Below, one piece after another: positions 17,858 to 27,160 of a DNA stretch of 64,000 nt; within the stretch, counting starts at the first letter, position 1; each line of letters opens with the position of its first letter. Below the pieces are notes generated by a model. That model saw only the letters and a program-made list of their open reading frames with translations, had not been told where the DNA came from and did no database searches. A program made the position numbers and the translations under genes. This DNA comes from FEN-1279 sp964501535 (GTDB lineage: Bacteria > Bacteroidota > Ignavibacteria > Tepidaquicellales > Tepidaquicellaceae), in assembly GCA_964501535.1 (NCBI GenBank), contig CAZCSV010000006.1, forward strand, positions 106,874 through 170,873, read 5' to 3'.

Positions 17858-18526
17858 TTAATGCAGTTTTCTCGGATTAGTGTTATAAAACCTGTTTATT
17901 ATCTGTGAATCTCCTGGTCTTTCGGAACTAGTAAATTTTATTCTACCCTCTATTGATTTATTTTGCCGGACTACAGTCGTATTTACAAATAAATATCCCT
18001 CTAATGTTATTGCATTTGCTAATCTTACAAATTCCTCGTAACTAACCTTGCACATTACGTCACATAAATAATATCCATATCTGTATTCATAGTCAATATT
18101 ACGCTTTGGAGGTATATATTTGACGTTTATGAAATGTATATCGAAAACAAATGGTTTTTTGTCGACCATTAGATATAATTCTTTATTAATAGGCTTTGTT
18201 ATTCTTCCGTATCCTTCATTTTCCTGAACTATTCTTACGGTATAAAATAATGATGTATCAAAATTTGCTTCATCGTTTACATCCAATATTCGTGTAAAAT
18301 TACTTGTTACTTTCGGTTCGTCGAGAATATCGATTTTTTTGTATTCGGTTTCCGTGTCGAACATTTCAACCTGATATATATATGAAGAATCCGTTTTTAT
18401 TTTTATTCTTCCTTCGTAAACATTCCAAAATTCGTTTTCGCTCATGCCAATATAATTCGTGCTACAACCTGAAATTAATAGAGTGAAAAAGAAAAATCGG
18501 GAAGCGATATGTAAAAACCTTTTCAT
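17858..18526 (-). CDS. Uncharacterised lipoprotein
   Basis: 222 residues. The N-terminus has Lys-Arg, a hydrophobic run and lipobox LISGC, so it is an exported lipoprotein. The mature part is rich in Tyr, Asn and charged residues (NEFWNVYEGRIKIKTDSS, KRNIDYEYRYGYYL) and reads like beta-structure. No domain is recognised. It is convergent with the glycosylasparaginase gene with a 22-base gap, so it is not part of that operon. Confidence 0.75.
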   Translation of the reverse strand: MKRFLHIASRFFFFTLLISGCSTNYIGMSENEFWNVYEGRIKIKTDSSYIYQVEMFDTETEYKKIDILDEPKVTSNFTRILDVNDEANFDTSLFYTVRIVQENEGYGRITKPINKELYLMVDKKPFVFDIHFINVKYIPPKRNIDYEYRYGYYLCDVMCKVSYEEFVRLANAITLEGYLFVNTTVVRQNKSIEGRIKFTSSERPGDSQIINRFYNTNPRKLH

Positions 18527-18854
18527 AAAAATAAACTCTGCCTGATTTTTTTGAATATTATAATCTACAAATTGAATTCCATTTATTAAAGAGAAAATGA
18601 AAATAAAAAATTATTATGCCTGAATTTTTTTCTTATACTATACTAATCTTAGTATAGTAATTAATATATGGAAAATTCAATAATATTTTTTAATATTTCG
18701 TTTATTCAAAATGAAATGATTTTTAGGAGAATATTTTAAGTTAGAAATTATTCCTCAGATTTACATGCGGGAATTAAATTTTAAAATCATGGAACATTTG
18801 TCGGGTTAATTTGTTTAAAATTATATAATAACAAAATAAAAGGTATTCTTAAAT
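18527..18854. promoter_or_regulatory. Divergent intergenic region with an 11-bp palindrome
   Basis: 328 AT-rich bases between the lipoprotein gene (leftward) and the beta-barrel gene (rightward). At 18636-18659 lies a perfect inverted repeat, TACTATACTAA and TTAGTATAGTA, separated by two bases. No T-run follows, so it looks more like an operator for a dimeric regulator than a terminator. The regulator is unknown. Nothing else was recognised in the region. Confidence 0.5.
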
Positions 18855-19322
18855 ATGAAGAAACTAATTTTTTTATTCATCGGTATTTTTTTTATTAATC
18901 AAATATTATCAGCTCAGGAAAGCGGCTTCGGTATCGGAATTATGATAGGTGAACCGACCGGATTATCAATGAAGCAGTGGCTGAACAGCTCAAATGCTAT
19001 AGATGCAGGGATGGGCTGGTCTTTTACCGAAAATGGTTCCATTCATTTGCACGCCGATTATCTTTATCACAATTATGATTTGATTAAAATATCAGATGCT
19101 AAAATACCTTTTTATTTTGGTATCGGGGGAAGACTGAAGTTTAAAGGCGAAGATAAATCCAAAGGTAACAGTATAGGTGTTCGTGTTCCCGTAGGACTGT
19201 CATATCAATTTTCAACGGCTCCTTTTGATGTATTTCTTGAAGTTGTTCCTATTATGGATTTAAGTCCTGACACGAGACTTACTTTTAATAGTGCACTTGG
19301 TGTCAGATATTATCCTAAATAA
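18855..19322 (+). CDS. Small outer-membrane beta-barrel-like protein (DUF3996-like)
   Basis: 155 residues with a clear signal peptide (to about residue 20, ending SAQE). The mature part alternates Gly and aromatic residues in short beta strands (FGIGIMIGEPTGLSMKQWL, HADYLYHNYDL, FYFGIGGRLKF, VRVPVGLSYQF) and ends in an aromatic-rich strand (ALGVRYYPK), as outer-membrane barrels do. It resembles small DUF3996-type proteins, whose role is not known. It lies 77 bases before the GH2 gene on the same strand. Confidence 0.7.
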   Translation: MKKLIFLFIGIFFINQILSAQESGFGIGIMIGEPTGLSMKQWLNSSNAIDAGMGWSFTENGSIHLHADYLYHNYDLIKISDAKIPFYFGIGGRLKFKGEDKSKGNSIGVRVPVGLSYQFSTAPFDVFLEVVPIMDLSPDTRLTFNSALGVRYYPK

Positions 19323-19399
19323 TTATACAAGAAAATATATCTAAAACTGCATAGAAATACTAATTTCTAATATCTAATTTATTAAATCATTTATTTATT

Positions 19400-21910
19400 A
19401 TGTTAAAGTATTTCTTATTGGTTTTGCTTACAATATCCACTGCTTATTCTCAAAATTTTCAAAGAATATTTTTAAATACCAACTGGCAATTCACGGAAAT
19501 GGGTGCTGATAATTGGATGCCTGCCACCGTTCCCGGGACCGTTCATACAGATTTGCATGATAATAAAATTATTAGCGAGCCTTTTTTCGGTGAGAATGAA
19601 AAAACCCTTAAATGGATAGAAGAAAAAGATTGGGAGTATAAAACCGTTTTCTCCGTCGATGAGAAAACGCTTTCAGCACATAATATCGAAATAGTATTCG
19701 AGGGAATCGATACTTATGCACATATATATTTGAATGATTCTCTTTTCATTCGTGCAAATAATATGTTCCGCTCCTGGCAGTGCAGTTGCAAGGAAATTTT
19801 AAAAAAACAGGATAATATATTAAATATAAAGTTTTTTTCCCCCATCAGAATTTCAGACAGTCTGGCTTCACTTTACGGCGTAAAACTTCCCGGAGGTAAC
19901 CATGTTTATATTCGAAAAGCACCGTATCATTTCGGCTGGGATTGGGGCCCGAGATTCGTTACATCTGGAATATGGCGACCTGTTTACATTTCAGCTTGGA
20001 ACGATATAAAAATTGAAGACGTCTCTTTCCAGCAGAGAAAAATAACGCGTGAACAAGCAGAACTTCACGTTCCATATTTCTTAAATTGTTATACAAAAGA
20101 TTTATACACCATATCCGTAAAAGATGTAAGTAATAATATTATCTATGCCGAGAAATCAGATTCGCTTTTCGAAGGATATAATCTGGATTTTTTCGATTTC
20201 AATTTATACAATCCCCGTCTGTGGTGGACCCGTGAACTTGGAACTCCGGAAATATATTCGTTTAGATTTGAAGTGAGAAGAAATAATTATGTGGTAGATG
20301 AAAAAATTTATCATATTGGAATAAGAAAAATCGAGCTTATTCGTGAAAAAGATTCAATCGGAGAAAGTTTTTATTTCAAATTAAATGATGTCCCACTTTT
20401 TATAAAAGGTGCGAATTACATCCCGCAGGACAATTTTCTTCCGCGTGTGAAAAAAGAAAGATATGAAATGCTGATAAAAAATTGTTACCGCTCAAATATT
20501 AATATGCTTAGAGTCTGGGGTGGTGGAGTTTACGAGGATGATGAATTTTACAGTCAATGCGATTTCAACGGAATACTTGTATGGCAGGATTTTATGTTTG
20601 CCTGTGCAATGTATCCCGGAGATTCTGCTTTCTTGAAAAATGTACAGGTCGAAGTATTTCAGAATATCTCGCGTCTGAAGAATCATCCCTGTATTGCTCT
20701 TTGGTGCGGAAATAACGAAATCGATGAAGGATGGAACAACTGGGGCTGGCAAAAAGAATATGGCTATTCGAAAAAAGATTCTGTGAAAATATGGAATGAC
20801 TATCAAAAAATATTTAATCGGATAATTCCTGAAGCTCTTGAAAATATTTTGCCTTCGTCGAACTATATTCCCTCATCTCCCGAAATCGGATGGGGTAACC
20901 CCGAGAGTATGAAAAAAGGGGATTCACACTACTGGGGTGTTTGGTGGGGAAACGAGCCGTTTGAAATTTATAAAAATAAAGTTCCCCGCTTTATGAGCGA
21001 ATATGGCTTTCAGAGTTTCCCCGATTTAAAAACCATCGAAAGTTTTACTCTCCCGGTTGACAAGTACTTGTATTCCGATGTTATGAAAAATCACCAGAAA
21101 CATCCCGCAGGATATGAGACAATTCAAAAGTATCTTGAATATGAATATAGACAACCGGAGAGTTTTGAAGAATATATCTATATTTCTCAGCTTCTTCAGG
21201 CTTATGGAGTTCGGACTGCGATAGAATCGCACAGGCGAGCTAAACCATACTGCATGGGTACGATGTACTGGCAGTTGAATGATTGCTGGCCTGTTGTTTC
21301 CTGGTCGAGCACGGATTATTTTGGAAGGTGGAAGGCATTGCAGTATTTCGTAAAAGATGCCTATCGGCAGATCTTAGTTTCTCCTGTAGAAGAAAAAAAT
21401 CATATAAATGTTTATATTGTTTCCGATTATTTAAATCAATTATATGGTACTCTTCACATGCAACTGCAGGATTTTTCAGGTAATATTCTCTGGTATAGAG
21501 ACACAGATGTCAAAATTCCTGAAAATTCCAGCGGTGTATATTTTAGTATTAATAAAAAAGAATTAATTTCGGAATATAATATAAATGAAATAGTTCTTTC
21601 CACTGAGCTTGAATTACTTTCGGGTTCTTTATACAAAAACCATTTATATTTTGTCCGTCCGAAGGAAATGAATTTACAGAGACCTGAAATATCAATCATT
21701 ATTAAAGAGGAAGGCAGTGGTATTACATTAATGATAAATTCGGATAAGCTCGTGAAGAATCTATTTTTATATTCAGATGAAGACATATATTTCAGTAAAA
21801 ACTATTTTGACATACTTCCTAATAATGCTGAATTAGTGTATTGCAAGACAAGTTTAAGTAAGGGGGATTTTGAGAAGAAATTAAAATATATTTTTTTAAA
21901 TAATCGTTAA
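19400..21910 (+). CDS. GH2 beta-mannosidase
   Basis: 836 residues with a signal peptide ending near AYSQ. Domain order is that of beta-mannosidases: N-terminal sugar-binding jelly roll (WMPATVPGTVHTDL, KLPGGNHVYIRKAPYHFGWDWGPRF), an Ig-like domain, then the catalytic barrel. The acid/base is in WCGNNEIDEG (Glu440) and the nucleophile in FMSEYGFQSFPD (Glu534). The N-terminal motifs separate it from beta-galactosidases of the same family. It would remove the beta-1,4-mannose of the N-glycan core, the step after the GH92 enzyme, in the periplasm. Its stop is 6 bases before the next gene. Confidence 0.92.
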   Translation: MLKYFLLVLLTISTAYSQNFQRIFLNTNWQFTEMGADNWMPATVPGTVHTDLHDNKIISEPFFGENEKTLKWIEEKDWEYKTVFSVDEKTLSAHNIEIVFEGIDTYAHIYLNDSLFIRANNMFRSWQCSCKEILKKQDNILNIKFFSPIRISDSLASLYGVKLPGGNHVYIRKAPYHFGWDWGPRFVTSGIWRPVYISAWNDIKIEDVSFQQRKITREQAELHVPYFLNCYTKDLYTISVKDVSNNIIYAEKSDSLFEGYNLDFFDFNLYNPRLWWTRELGTPEIYSFRFEVRRNNYVVDEKIYHIGIRKIELIREKDSIGESFYFKLNDVPLFIKGANYIPQDNFLPRVKKERYEMLIKNCYRSNINMLRVWGGGVYEDDEFYSQCDFNGILVWQDFMFACAMYPGDSAFLKNVQVEVFQNISRLKNHPCIALWCGNNEIDEGWNNWGWQKEYGYSKKDSVKIWNDYQKIFNRIIPEALENILPSSNYIPSSPEIGWGNPESMKKGDSHYWGVWWGNEPFEIYKNKVPRFMSEYGFQSFPDLKTIESFTLPVDKYLYSDVMKNHQKHPAGYETIQKYLEYEYRQPESFEEYIYISQLLQAYGVRTAIESHRRAKPYCMGTMYWQLNDCWPVVSWSSTDYFGRWKALQYFVKDAYRQILVSPVEEKNHINVYIVSDYLNQLYGTLHMQLQDFSGNILWYRDTDVKIPENSSGVYFSINKKELISEYNINEIVLSTELELLSGSLYKNHLYFVRPKEMNLQRPEISIIIKEEGSGITLMINSDKLVKNLFLYSDEDIYFSKNYFDILPNNAELVYCKTSLSKGDFEKKLKYIFLNNR

Positions 21911-21916
21911 AATCAA

Positions 21917-22348
21917 ATGAATGAATCTGAAAAGGCATTGGAGTTTTTTAAAAATTCTTACAATTGTTCACAATCGGTTTTTGCGGCATACTCGGAAAAA
22001 TTCGGTATAAAGGAAAAAGATGCCCTGAGATTGGCAACCGGATTCGGAGGGGGAATCGGCAGGACGCAGAATATATGCGGTGCGGTAACGGGTGCGGTGA
22101 TGGTGTTGGGATGCAGGTATTATGATGAAAATGATGTCAAAGGTTCAAAAGAAATTGTTTACAGTAAAGTAAAGGAGTTAATACTGAAATTTAACGAGAT
22201 GCATAAAACGGTCAATTGTCTTGAATTAACAGGCGTGGATATGAATAAAGAAGACGGAAGGGAACTGTATAAAACATTGAACATACATGAAAATAAATGC
22301 AACGGGTATGTGAAGGATGTATGTATTATTCTTGATGAATTAATATAA
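21917..22348 (+). CDS. C_GCAxxG_C_C family redox-type protein
   Basis: 143 residues. Matches the family pattern: NCSQSVFAAYSE, LATGFGGGIGRTQNICGAV, VMVLGCRY, NCLELTGVD and the C-terminal KCNGYVKDVC. These proteins are thought to bind a metal or metal cluster through the spaced Cys residues, but their reaction is not established. There is no signal peptide, so it is cytoplasmic. It starts 6 bases after the beta-mannosidase gene, so co-transcription is likely although a functional link is not obvious. Confidence 0.88.
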   Translation: MNESEKALEFFKNSYNCSQSVFAAYSEKFGIKEKDALRLATGFGGGIGRTQNICGAVTGAVMVLGCRYYDENDVKGSKEIVYSKVKELILKFNEMHKTVNCLELTGVDMNKEDGRELYKTLNIHENKCNGYVKDVCIILDELI

Positions 22349-22353
22349 ATAAA

Positions 22354-22387
22354 AGGACCCTGAAAATTACGGCTTTATCAGGGTCTC
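22354..22387 (+). terminator. Hairpin after the C_GCAxxG_C_C gene
   Basis: gaccctga (22356-22363) pairs with tcagggtc (22378-22385). Only a weak A/T tract follows, so termination is likely but not certain. It separates the GH2 pair from the GH92 gene. Confidence 0.55.
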
Positions 22388-22533
22388 GAAAATTTCCAAT
22401 TAATTTATTTTACAAGCATTGTTAATTATTCTACAGTAATTATCGAGAAGTCCTCATTATTTTACCTTTTGAAAATAAACGCTATTCGCTAATTTGTTTT
22501 AGCTTATACATACTTCAATTTTAATATTTTGTT

Positions 22534-25446
22534 ATGAAAAAAATTATTTTGTTTCTTCTCATATACTGCCTTCAGTTAAATGCTCAGGACCTGACAAAAT
22601 ACGTCAATACATTTATTGGGACTGGTGGACACGGGCATACGTTTCCCGGCGCATCTATGCCCTTTGGTATGGTACAATTAAGTCCGGATACAAGACTTTC
22701 GGGATGGGACGGATGCGGGGGATATCATTATTCGGATAATGTTATGTATGGATTTTCTCATACGCATCTCAGCGGTACGGGTGTTCCTGATTACTGTGAT
22801 GTTTTGTTGATGCCTACAGTGGGGAAAATCTTTTTCAGCAATAAAGAATATTCGTCGGAATTCAGTCATATAAATGAATCTGCATCACCTGGATGCTATT
22901 CGGTTTTATTGAATAAATATAATGTATTTGCGGAATTAACCGTAACAAAAAGGGCGGGATTTCACAAATACAGATTTCCCGAATCGAATTCCGCAAACAT
23001 AATTCTTGATTTGGTTCACAGGGATGAAGTGCTTGAATCCTCAATACAAATAATTGGTGATAGCGAAATCCGGGGATTGAGACGCTCAAAATACTGGGCA
23101 AAAAATCAGTATGTGTATTTTGCAATAAAATTTTCACAGCCTTTTAAAGAATTCGGAATCGCCGAAAATGATTTACTGCTTCCCGATGTTCTTGAAATGA
23201 ACAGTAAATCTTTGAAGGCTTACGTTACTTTCGATACAAGAAAAGACGAAGAAATTTTAGTTAAAGTCGGATTATCGGGCGTGAGCATAGAAGGAGCTTT
23301 GAACAATCTGAATTCCGAAATCCCTGATTGGGATTTCGAAAAAGTCCGGAAAAATGCAAATGCGGAATGGAATAAGGAACTTGGGAAAATTATGGTGGAA
23401 GGCGGAACCGATGAACAAAAATCTATTTTTTATACCGCATTGTATCACTGTCTGCTGGTTCCGAATTTGTATACGGATGTTGACGCAAGTTTCAGGGGAA
23501 TGGATTTGAATGTTCACAAAGCAGAAGGTTTCGATAACTACACCGTGTTTTCTCTCTGGGATACATACAGGACCGAGCATCCTCTGTTCACCATTATTGA
23601 CCAGAAACGAACGAATGATTTTATTAACACTTTCCTCGCACATTATGAATACGGAGGTCTGCTTCCCGTCTGGGAACTCTCCGCGAACGAAACATTCTGT
23701 ATGATTGGGTATCATTCCGCTCCTGTTATTGTTGATGCTTATATAAAAGGTATCAGGAATTATGATGTGCATAAAATCTATGATGCCATGAAACACAGCA
23801 GTGAAACAAATCTATACGGACTCGAGAGCTATAGAAATCTCGGCTTCGTGAATCAGGATAAAGAGCACGAATCAGTTTCAAAGACACTCGAATACGGTTA
23901 TGACGACTGGTGTATTGCACAGATGTCAAAATCTCTTGGATATAATGATGGTTTTAAAAAATATATACAGCGTGCTCAGAGTTATAAGAATATTTTCGAC
24001 CCTTCAACGGGCTTTATGCGAGCTAAGACAAACGGGGAGTGGTATCATCCGTTTAATCCGTATGAGGTAAATAATAAATATACCGAAGCAAATGCCTGGC
24101 AATATTGCTTCTATGTTCCTCAGGACATAAGAGGATTGGTCGGTTTAATGGGCGGGAAGAGAGATTTCGAGCAGAAGCTTGATGAGCTTTTCACTGCTGA
24201 TTCGAAAATGACAGGAATGGACTTGACCGATATTACCGGTATGATAGGACAATATGCACACGGAAACGAACCGTCGCATCACATGGCATATCTTTACAAC
24301 TATATCGGTGCACCGGCGAAAACACAATTCTATGTCAACAGGATTTTAACTGAATTTTATAAAAATGACCCCGATGGTTTAATCGGTAACGAAGATTGCG
24401 GACAGATGTCGGCCTGGTATGTGATGAGTGCAATGGGATTTTATCCCGTATGTCCCGGGCAACTGATGTATGCGATAGGGACACCGATATTCGAAAAGGT
24501 TATCATAAATCTTGAAAACGGAAAACAATTCGTTATTAAAGCCGATAATGTTTCCCCGGTAAATTATTATATCCAGTCTGCAACTTTGAATGGCAAGGAA
24601 TATACGAAATGTTATTTAAACCATAATGACATTATGAACGGGGGAGAAGTAATATTCAGCATGGGTAGTGAGCCGAATCCCAGATGGGGAAACGGCGAAC
24701 TCGATGTACCGATAACTTCCATAAACGATGAATTGATTAATCCTGTTCCGTATATAGTTTCCGACAGCAAAACATTCAAGAAATATCTGTTTATTATGCT
24801 CAAATCTATTGACCCCGATTCAAAAGTATTTTATACCTTGGACGGTTCCGAACCGGATATGAACTCGAGTATATACACAAAACCTGTCAGACTCGATAAT
24901 ACAACTATTATTAAAGCATTTGCATTCAGCAGTGATTTGGGAAAGAGTAAAACCATAGAAGGCAAATTCATAAAATTGCCCGAAGGTAGAAGTATTAAAA
25001 TACTGACGAAATACAGTCCTCAATATACCGCGGGAGGTGACGATGCACTGATAGATTTGCAGAGAGGGGAGAAAAACTGGAGACTCGGATTCTGGCAGGG
25101 CTATCTCGGAGTGGATTTCGAGGCAATAGTTGACCTTGGTAAAGAGAAATTTGTTAAAAAGATTTCGCCTAACTTTTTACAGGACGTACGCTCGTGGATT
25201 TGCTTCCCGACCGAAATTAAATTTGAAATATCCGATGACGGAAAGAAATTCAAAGAGGCAGGAACTGTAAAAACAAATATGAATATTGAAAGCAAGATTC
25301 TCGAAATAAAAGAATTCGGACTGAATCTTAATGTTGAAACCCGATATATAAAAATCAAAGCCAGGAATTACGGCAAACTTCCCGAATGGCATCCCGGTGC
25401 AGGGGACCCTTCATTTATTTTTATCGACGAAATTGTGATAGAATAA
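22534..25446 (+). CDS. GH92 alpha-mannosidase with C-terminal CHB_HEX_C and F5/8 modules
   Basis: 970 residues with a signal peptide ending LNAQ. The N-terminal domain begins with the GH92 signature VNTFIGTGGHGHTFPGASMP, then MVQLSPDTR and GYHYSD. The catalytic part contains HGNEPSHH (Glu579, acid) and GNEDCGQMSAWYVMSAMG (Asp621, base). GH92 enzymes are calcium-dependent exo-alpha-mannosidases acting on N-glycans. The core ends near residue 760; it is followed by a CHB_HEX_C-like segment (YTLDGSEPDMNS) and an F5/8-like domain (FEAIVDLGKEKFV, WICFPTEIKFEIS). The same tail occurs on the GH20 protein. There is no T9SS domain, so a periplasmic or lipid-facing location is inferred. Confidence 0.93.
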   Translation: MKKIILFLLIYCLQLNAQDLTKYVNTFIGTGGHGHTFPGASMPFGMVQLSPDTRLSGWDGCGGYHYSDNVMYGFSHTHLSGTGVPDYCDVLLMPTVGKIFFSNKEYSSEFSHINESASPGCYSVLLNKYNVFAELTVTKRAGFHKYRFPESNSANIILDLVHRDEVLESSIQIIGDSEIRGLRRSKYWAKNQYVYFAIKFSQPFKEFGIAENDLLLPDVLEMNSKSLKAYVTFDTRKDEEILVKVGLSGVSIEGALNNLNSEIPDWDFEKVRKNANAEWNKELGKIMVEGGTDEQKSIFYTALYHCLLVPNLYTDVDASFRGMDLNVHKAEGFDNYTVFSLWDTYRTEHPLFTIIDQKRTNDFINTFLAHYEYGGLLPVWELSANETFCMIGYHSAPVIVDAYIKGIRNYDVHKIYDAMKHSSETNLYGLESYRNLGFVNQDKEHESVSKTLEYGYDDWCIAQMSKSLGYNDGFKKYIQRAQSYKNIFDPSTGFMRAKTNGEWYHPFNPYEVNNKYTEANAWQYCFYVPQDIRGLVGLMGGKRDFEQKLDELFTADSKMTGMDLTDITGMIGQYAHGNEPSHHMAYLYNYIGAPAKTQFYVNRILTEFYKNDPDGLIGNEDCGQMSAWYVMSAMGFYPVCPGQLMYAIGTPIFEKVIINLENGKQFVIKADNVSPVNYYIQSATLNGKEYTKCYLNHNDIMNGGEVIFSMGSEPNPRWGNGELDVPITSINDELINPVPYIVSDSKTFKKYLFIMLKSIDPDSKVFYTLDGSEPDMNSSIYTKPVRLDNTTIIKAFAFSSDLGKSKTIEGKFIKLPEGRSIKILTKYSPQYTAGGDDALIDLQRGEKNWRLGFWQGYLGVDFEAIVDLGKEKFVKKISPNFLQDVRSWICFPTEIKFEISDDGKKFKEAGTVKTNMNIESKILEIKEFGLNLNVETRYIKIKARNYGKLPEWHPGAGDPSFIFIDEIVIE

Positions 25447-25499
25447 TAAATCTGTCAATCGGTATTTAATAATATAAATGAGTGATGAGAAAATCTTTT

Positions 25500-25532
25500 G
25501 TTCCCAAACCTGCTGACAGCAGGTTTGGGAAC
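25500..25532. other. Perfect 15-bp inverted repeat between convergent genes
   Basis: Arm 25500-25514 (gttcccaaacctgct) is exactly complementary to 25518-25532, with a 3-base loop. It lies between the stops of the GH92 and FadL genes. Neither strand has a proper U-run after it. It may block read-through both ways, or be a member of a dispersed palindromic repeat family. Confidence 0.6.
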
Positions 25533-25540
25533 GTGATAAT

Positions 25541-27097
25541 TCAGAAATTATAATTGAGTGATATGTGTCCTAAAAGATTCTGCAAAGATGATTCGCTTGT
25601 TATATATTCTGTTGCAACCTGATGAGGATTGCTCCCTGTAACGCTGTTTTTCAACCCGTATTCAAGAGCTATATTCATAGTCAATTTTGACAGTAAATCA
25701 TAACTGCATCCTGCCATAATGTGGTGCTCCAAAATCGCAGGCATAATTGGAATTATTGTTTCTTCCGGAATAGGATTCGAACTGTAAGAATATCCTGCTC
25801 TTAATGTTAAGACTTTGCTTAAATCATACTCACCCCCGAATTTCAGTATTACCGCATCTTTCCAGTTCATTGGGAATTCCACGTAAAGTGCTTCGTTTCC
25901 CGGGGCTCCGTTGACAAGCATTTTATTTATGTTGGAATTTGTTCCGTTGGTTAGCGTGAGCTTCATTTTATCGAATGCTTTTGACCAGTTAAGCCATTCG
26001 AAATCAAATCCCAGTCTTAGTTTCGGCATGGGTGAATACATAAAACCGAATCCGACAGATTGCGGAGTCTTGAATTCATTAGTTACTGTATAATCGGCAA
26101 TAAAACCTTCGTAGGGATGAATTCCGTTTTGACCAAATAAAGCTGAAACAAGTTTTGCTGCTGAGTCTATGGAAATTCCCATAGTAGTTACTAAATTTTG
26201 TGCGGCTATAGTGGATGCTTCGTTGAACTGTGCTGACATATCCATCTTTGCATTTCCATCTTTAAAGTTCAAAGGAACGGATAATGTGTAGCTTGCACCC
26301 ATCGAAAAACAATCGCATAATTTATATGCCAATCCTATCTTTCCGCCGAATGTATATGATTTTAAATTTGTCATTTCTGCGGCAGCGGTTAACTCCTTGT
26401 ATCCTAGTCCATAAACAGGACGCGAAGCTTTGAAATAATTACCATACGTTGTAGTTCCCTGAGTTGTTACAAGTGTTCCTTTTAAATAGTCCGGTGAAAG
26501 ACTGAACGGCTGACCTATTTCCAGCGTTGAATAAACGAATTCACCTGTCAAGCCAATAGAAAATTCCGGTGTAATTAAATATGAACCTGAAATACAGCTT
26601 TCTATTACGGCAAATCTTGAACGGTAAACCTGCTTCTGGTAATTTGTGCTGAAAGCAGGAGAAACAAACAACTGATGATTCAGCTTATACTCGGTTCCCA
26701 TTCCTCCTGTTGTGAAAACCCCTGCTCCGAGTGTGAATTTACTGTTCTTGAAATTATGTACATATGACAGGCTCGGCATAACGTACAGAATTTTATCACC
26801 GTCATCATCATTCAAAATTGTAGAAGTGACATTACCGTTTGCATCTTTTATGTAGTTTTTAAAGTGTGTCGGGGGAACCATAAATATCGCGTTTGCATTC
26901 AAAACCGGTTTTTTAATGAAAGAAAGACCCGCAGGATTCATCAGCATTGCGGAAGGACCGTCAAAAAAACCTATTTCGGTTCCGCCTCTTCCTATTGAAC
27001 GGGTATTGTAATCCACCGCTCTTGTCCCGTTTTGTGAAAAAGAAATTGAATAACAAAAAATAAAAAAACAAAGAAGTACAAATTTTCTTGTAATCAT
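25541..27097 (-). CDS. FadL/OmpP1/TodX-type outer-membrane transport protein
   Basis: 518 residues. A signal peptide (ending SFSQ) is followed by the typical FadL start NGTRAVDYNTRSIGRGGTEIG and GPSAMLMNPAGLSF, which corresponds to the N-terminal hatch region. The rest alternates beta strands with aromatic ends and finishes LLGHISLNYNF, a C-terminal Phe typical of outer-membrane barrels. These proteins let hydrophobic compounds such as long-chain fatty acids through the outer membrane. The substrate is not readable. It is followed on the same strand by an HsmA-like gene after 63 bases upstream, and is convergent with GH92. Confidence 0.85.
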   Translation of the reverse strand: MITRKFVLLCFFIFCYSISFSQNGTRAVDYNTRSIGRGGTEIGFFDGPSAMLMNPAGLSFIKKPVLNANAIFMVPPTHFKNYIKDANGNVTSTILNDDDGDKILYVMPSLSYVHNFKNSKFTLGAGVFTTGGMGTEYKLNHQLFVSPAFSTNYQKQVYRSRFAVIESCISGSYLITPEFSIGLTGEFVYSTLEIGQPFSLSPDYLKGTLVTTQGTTTYGNYFKASRPVYGLGYKELTAAAEMTNLKSYTFGGKIGLAYKLCDCFSMGASYTLSVPLNFKDGNAKMDMSAQFNEASTIAAQNLVTTMGISIDSAAKLVSALFGQNGIHPYEGFIADYTVTNEFKTPQSVGFGFMYSPMPKLRLGFDFEWLNWSKAFDKMKLTLTNGTNSNINKMLVNGAPGNEALYVEFPMNWKDAVILKFGGEYDLSKVLTLRAGYSYSSNPIPEETIIPIMPAILEHHIMAGCSYDLLSKLTMNIALEYGLKNSVTGSNPHQVATEYITSESSLQNLLGHISLNYNF

Positions 27098-27160
27098 AAT
27101 GGTTTTTAAATTAATTAATAAGTATTTTATAGTGTAACTTTGAAATCTTAAAGTAAAAAA

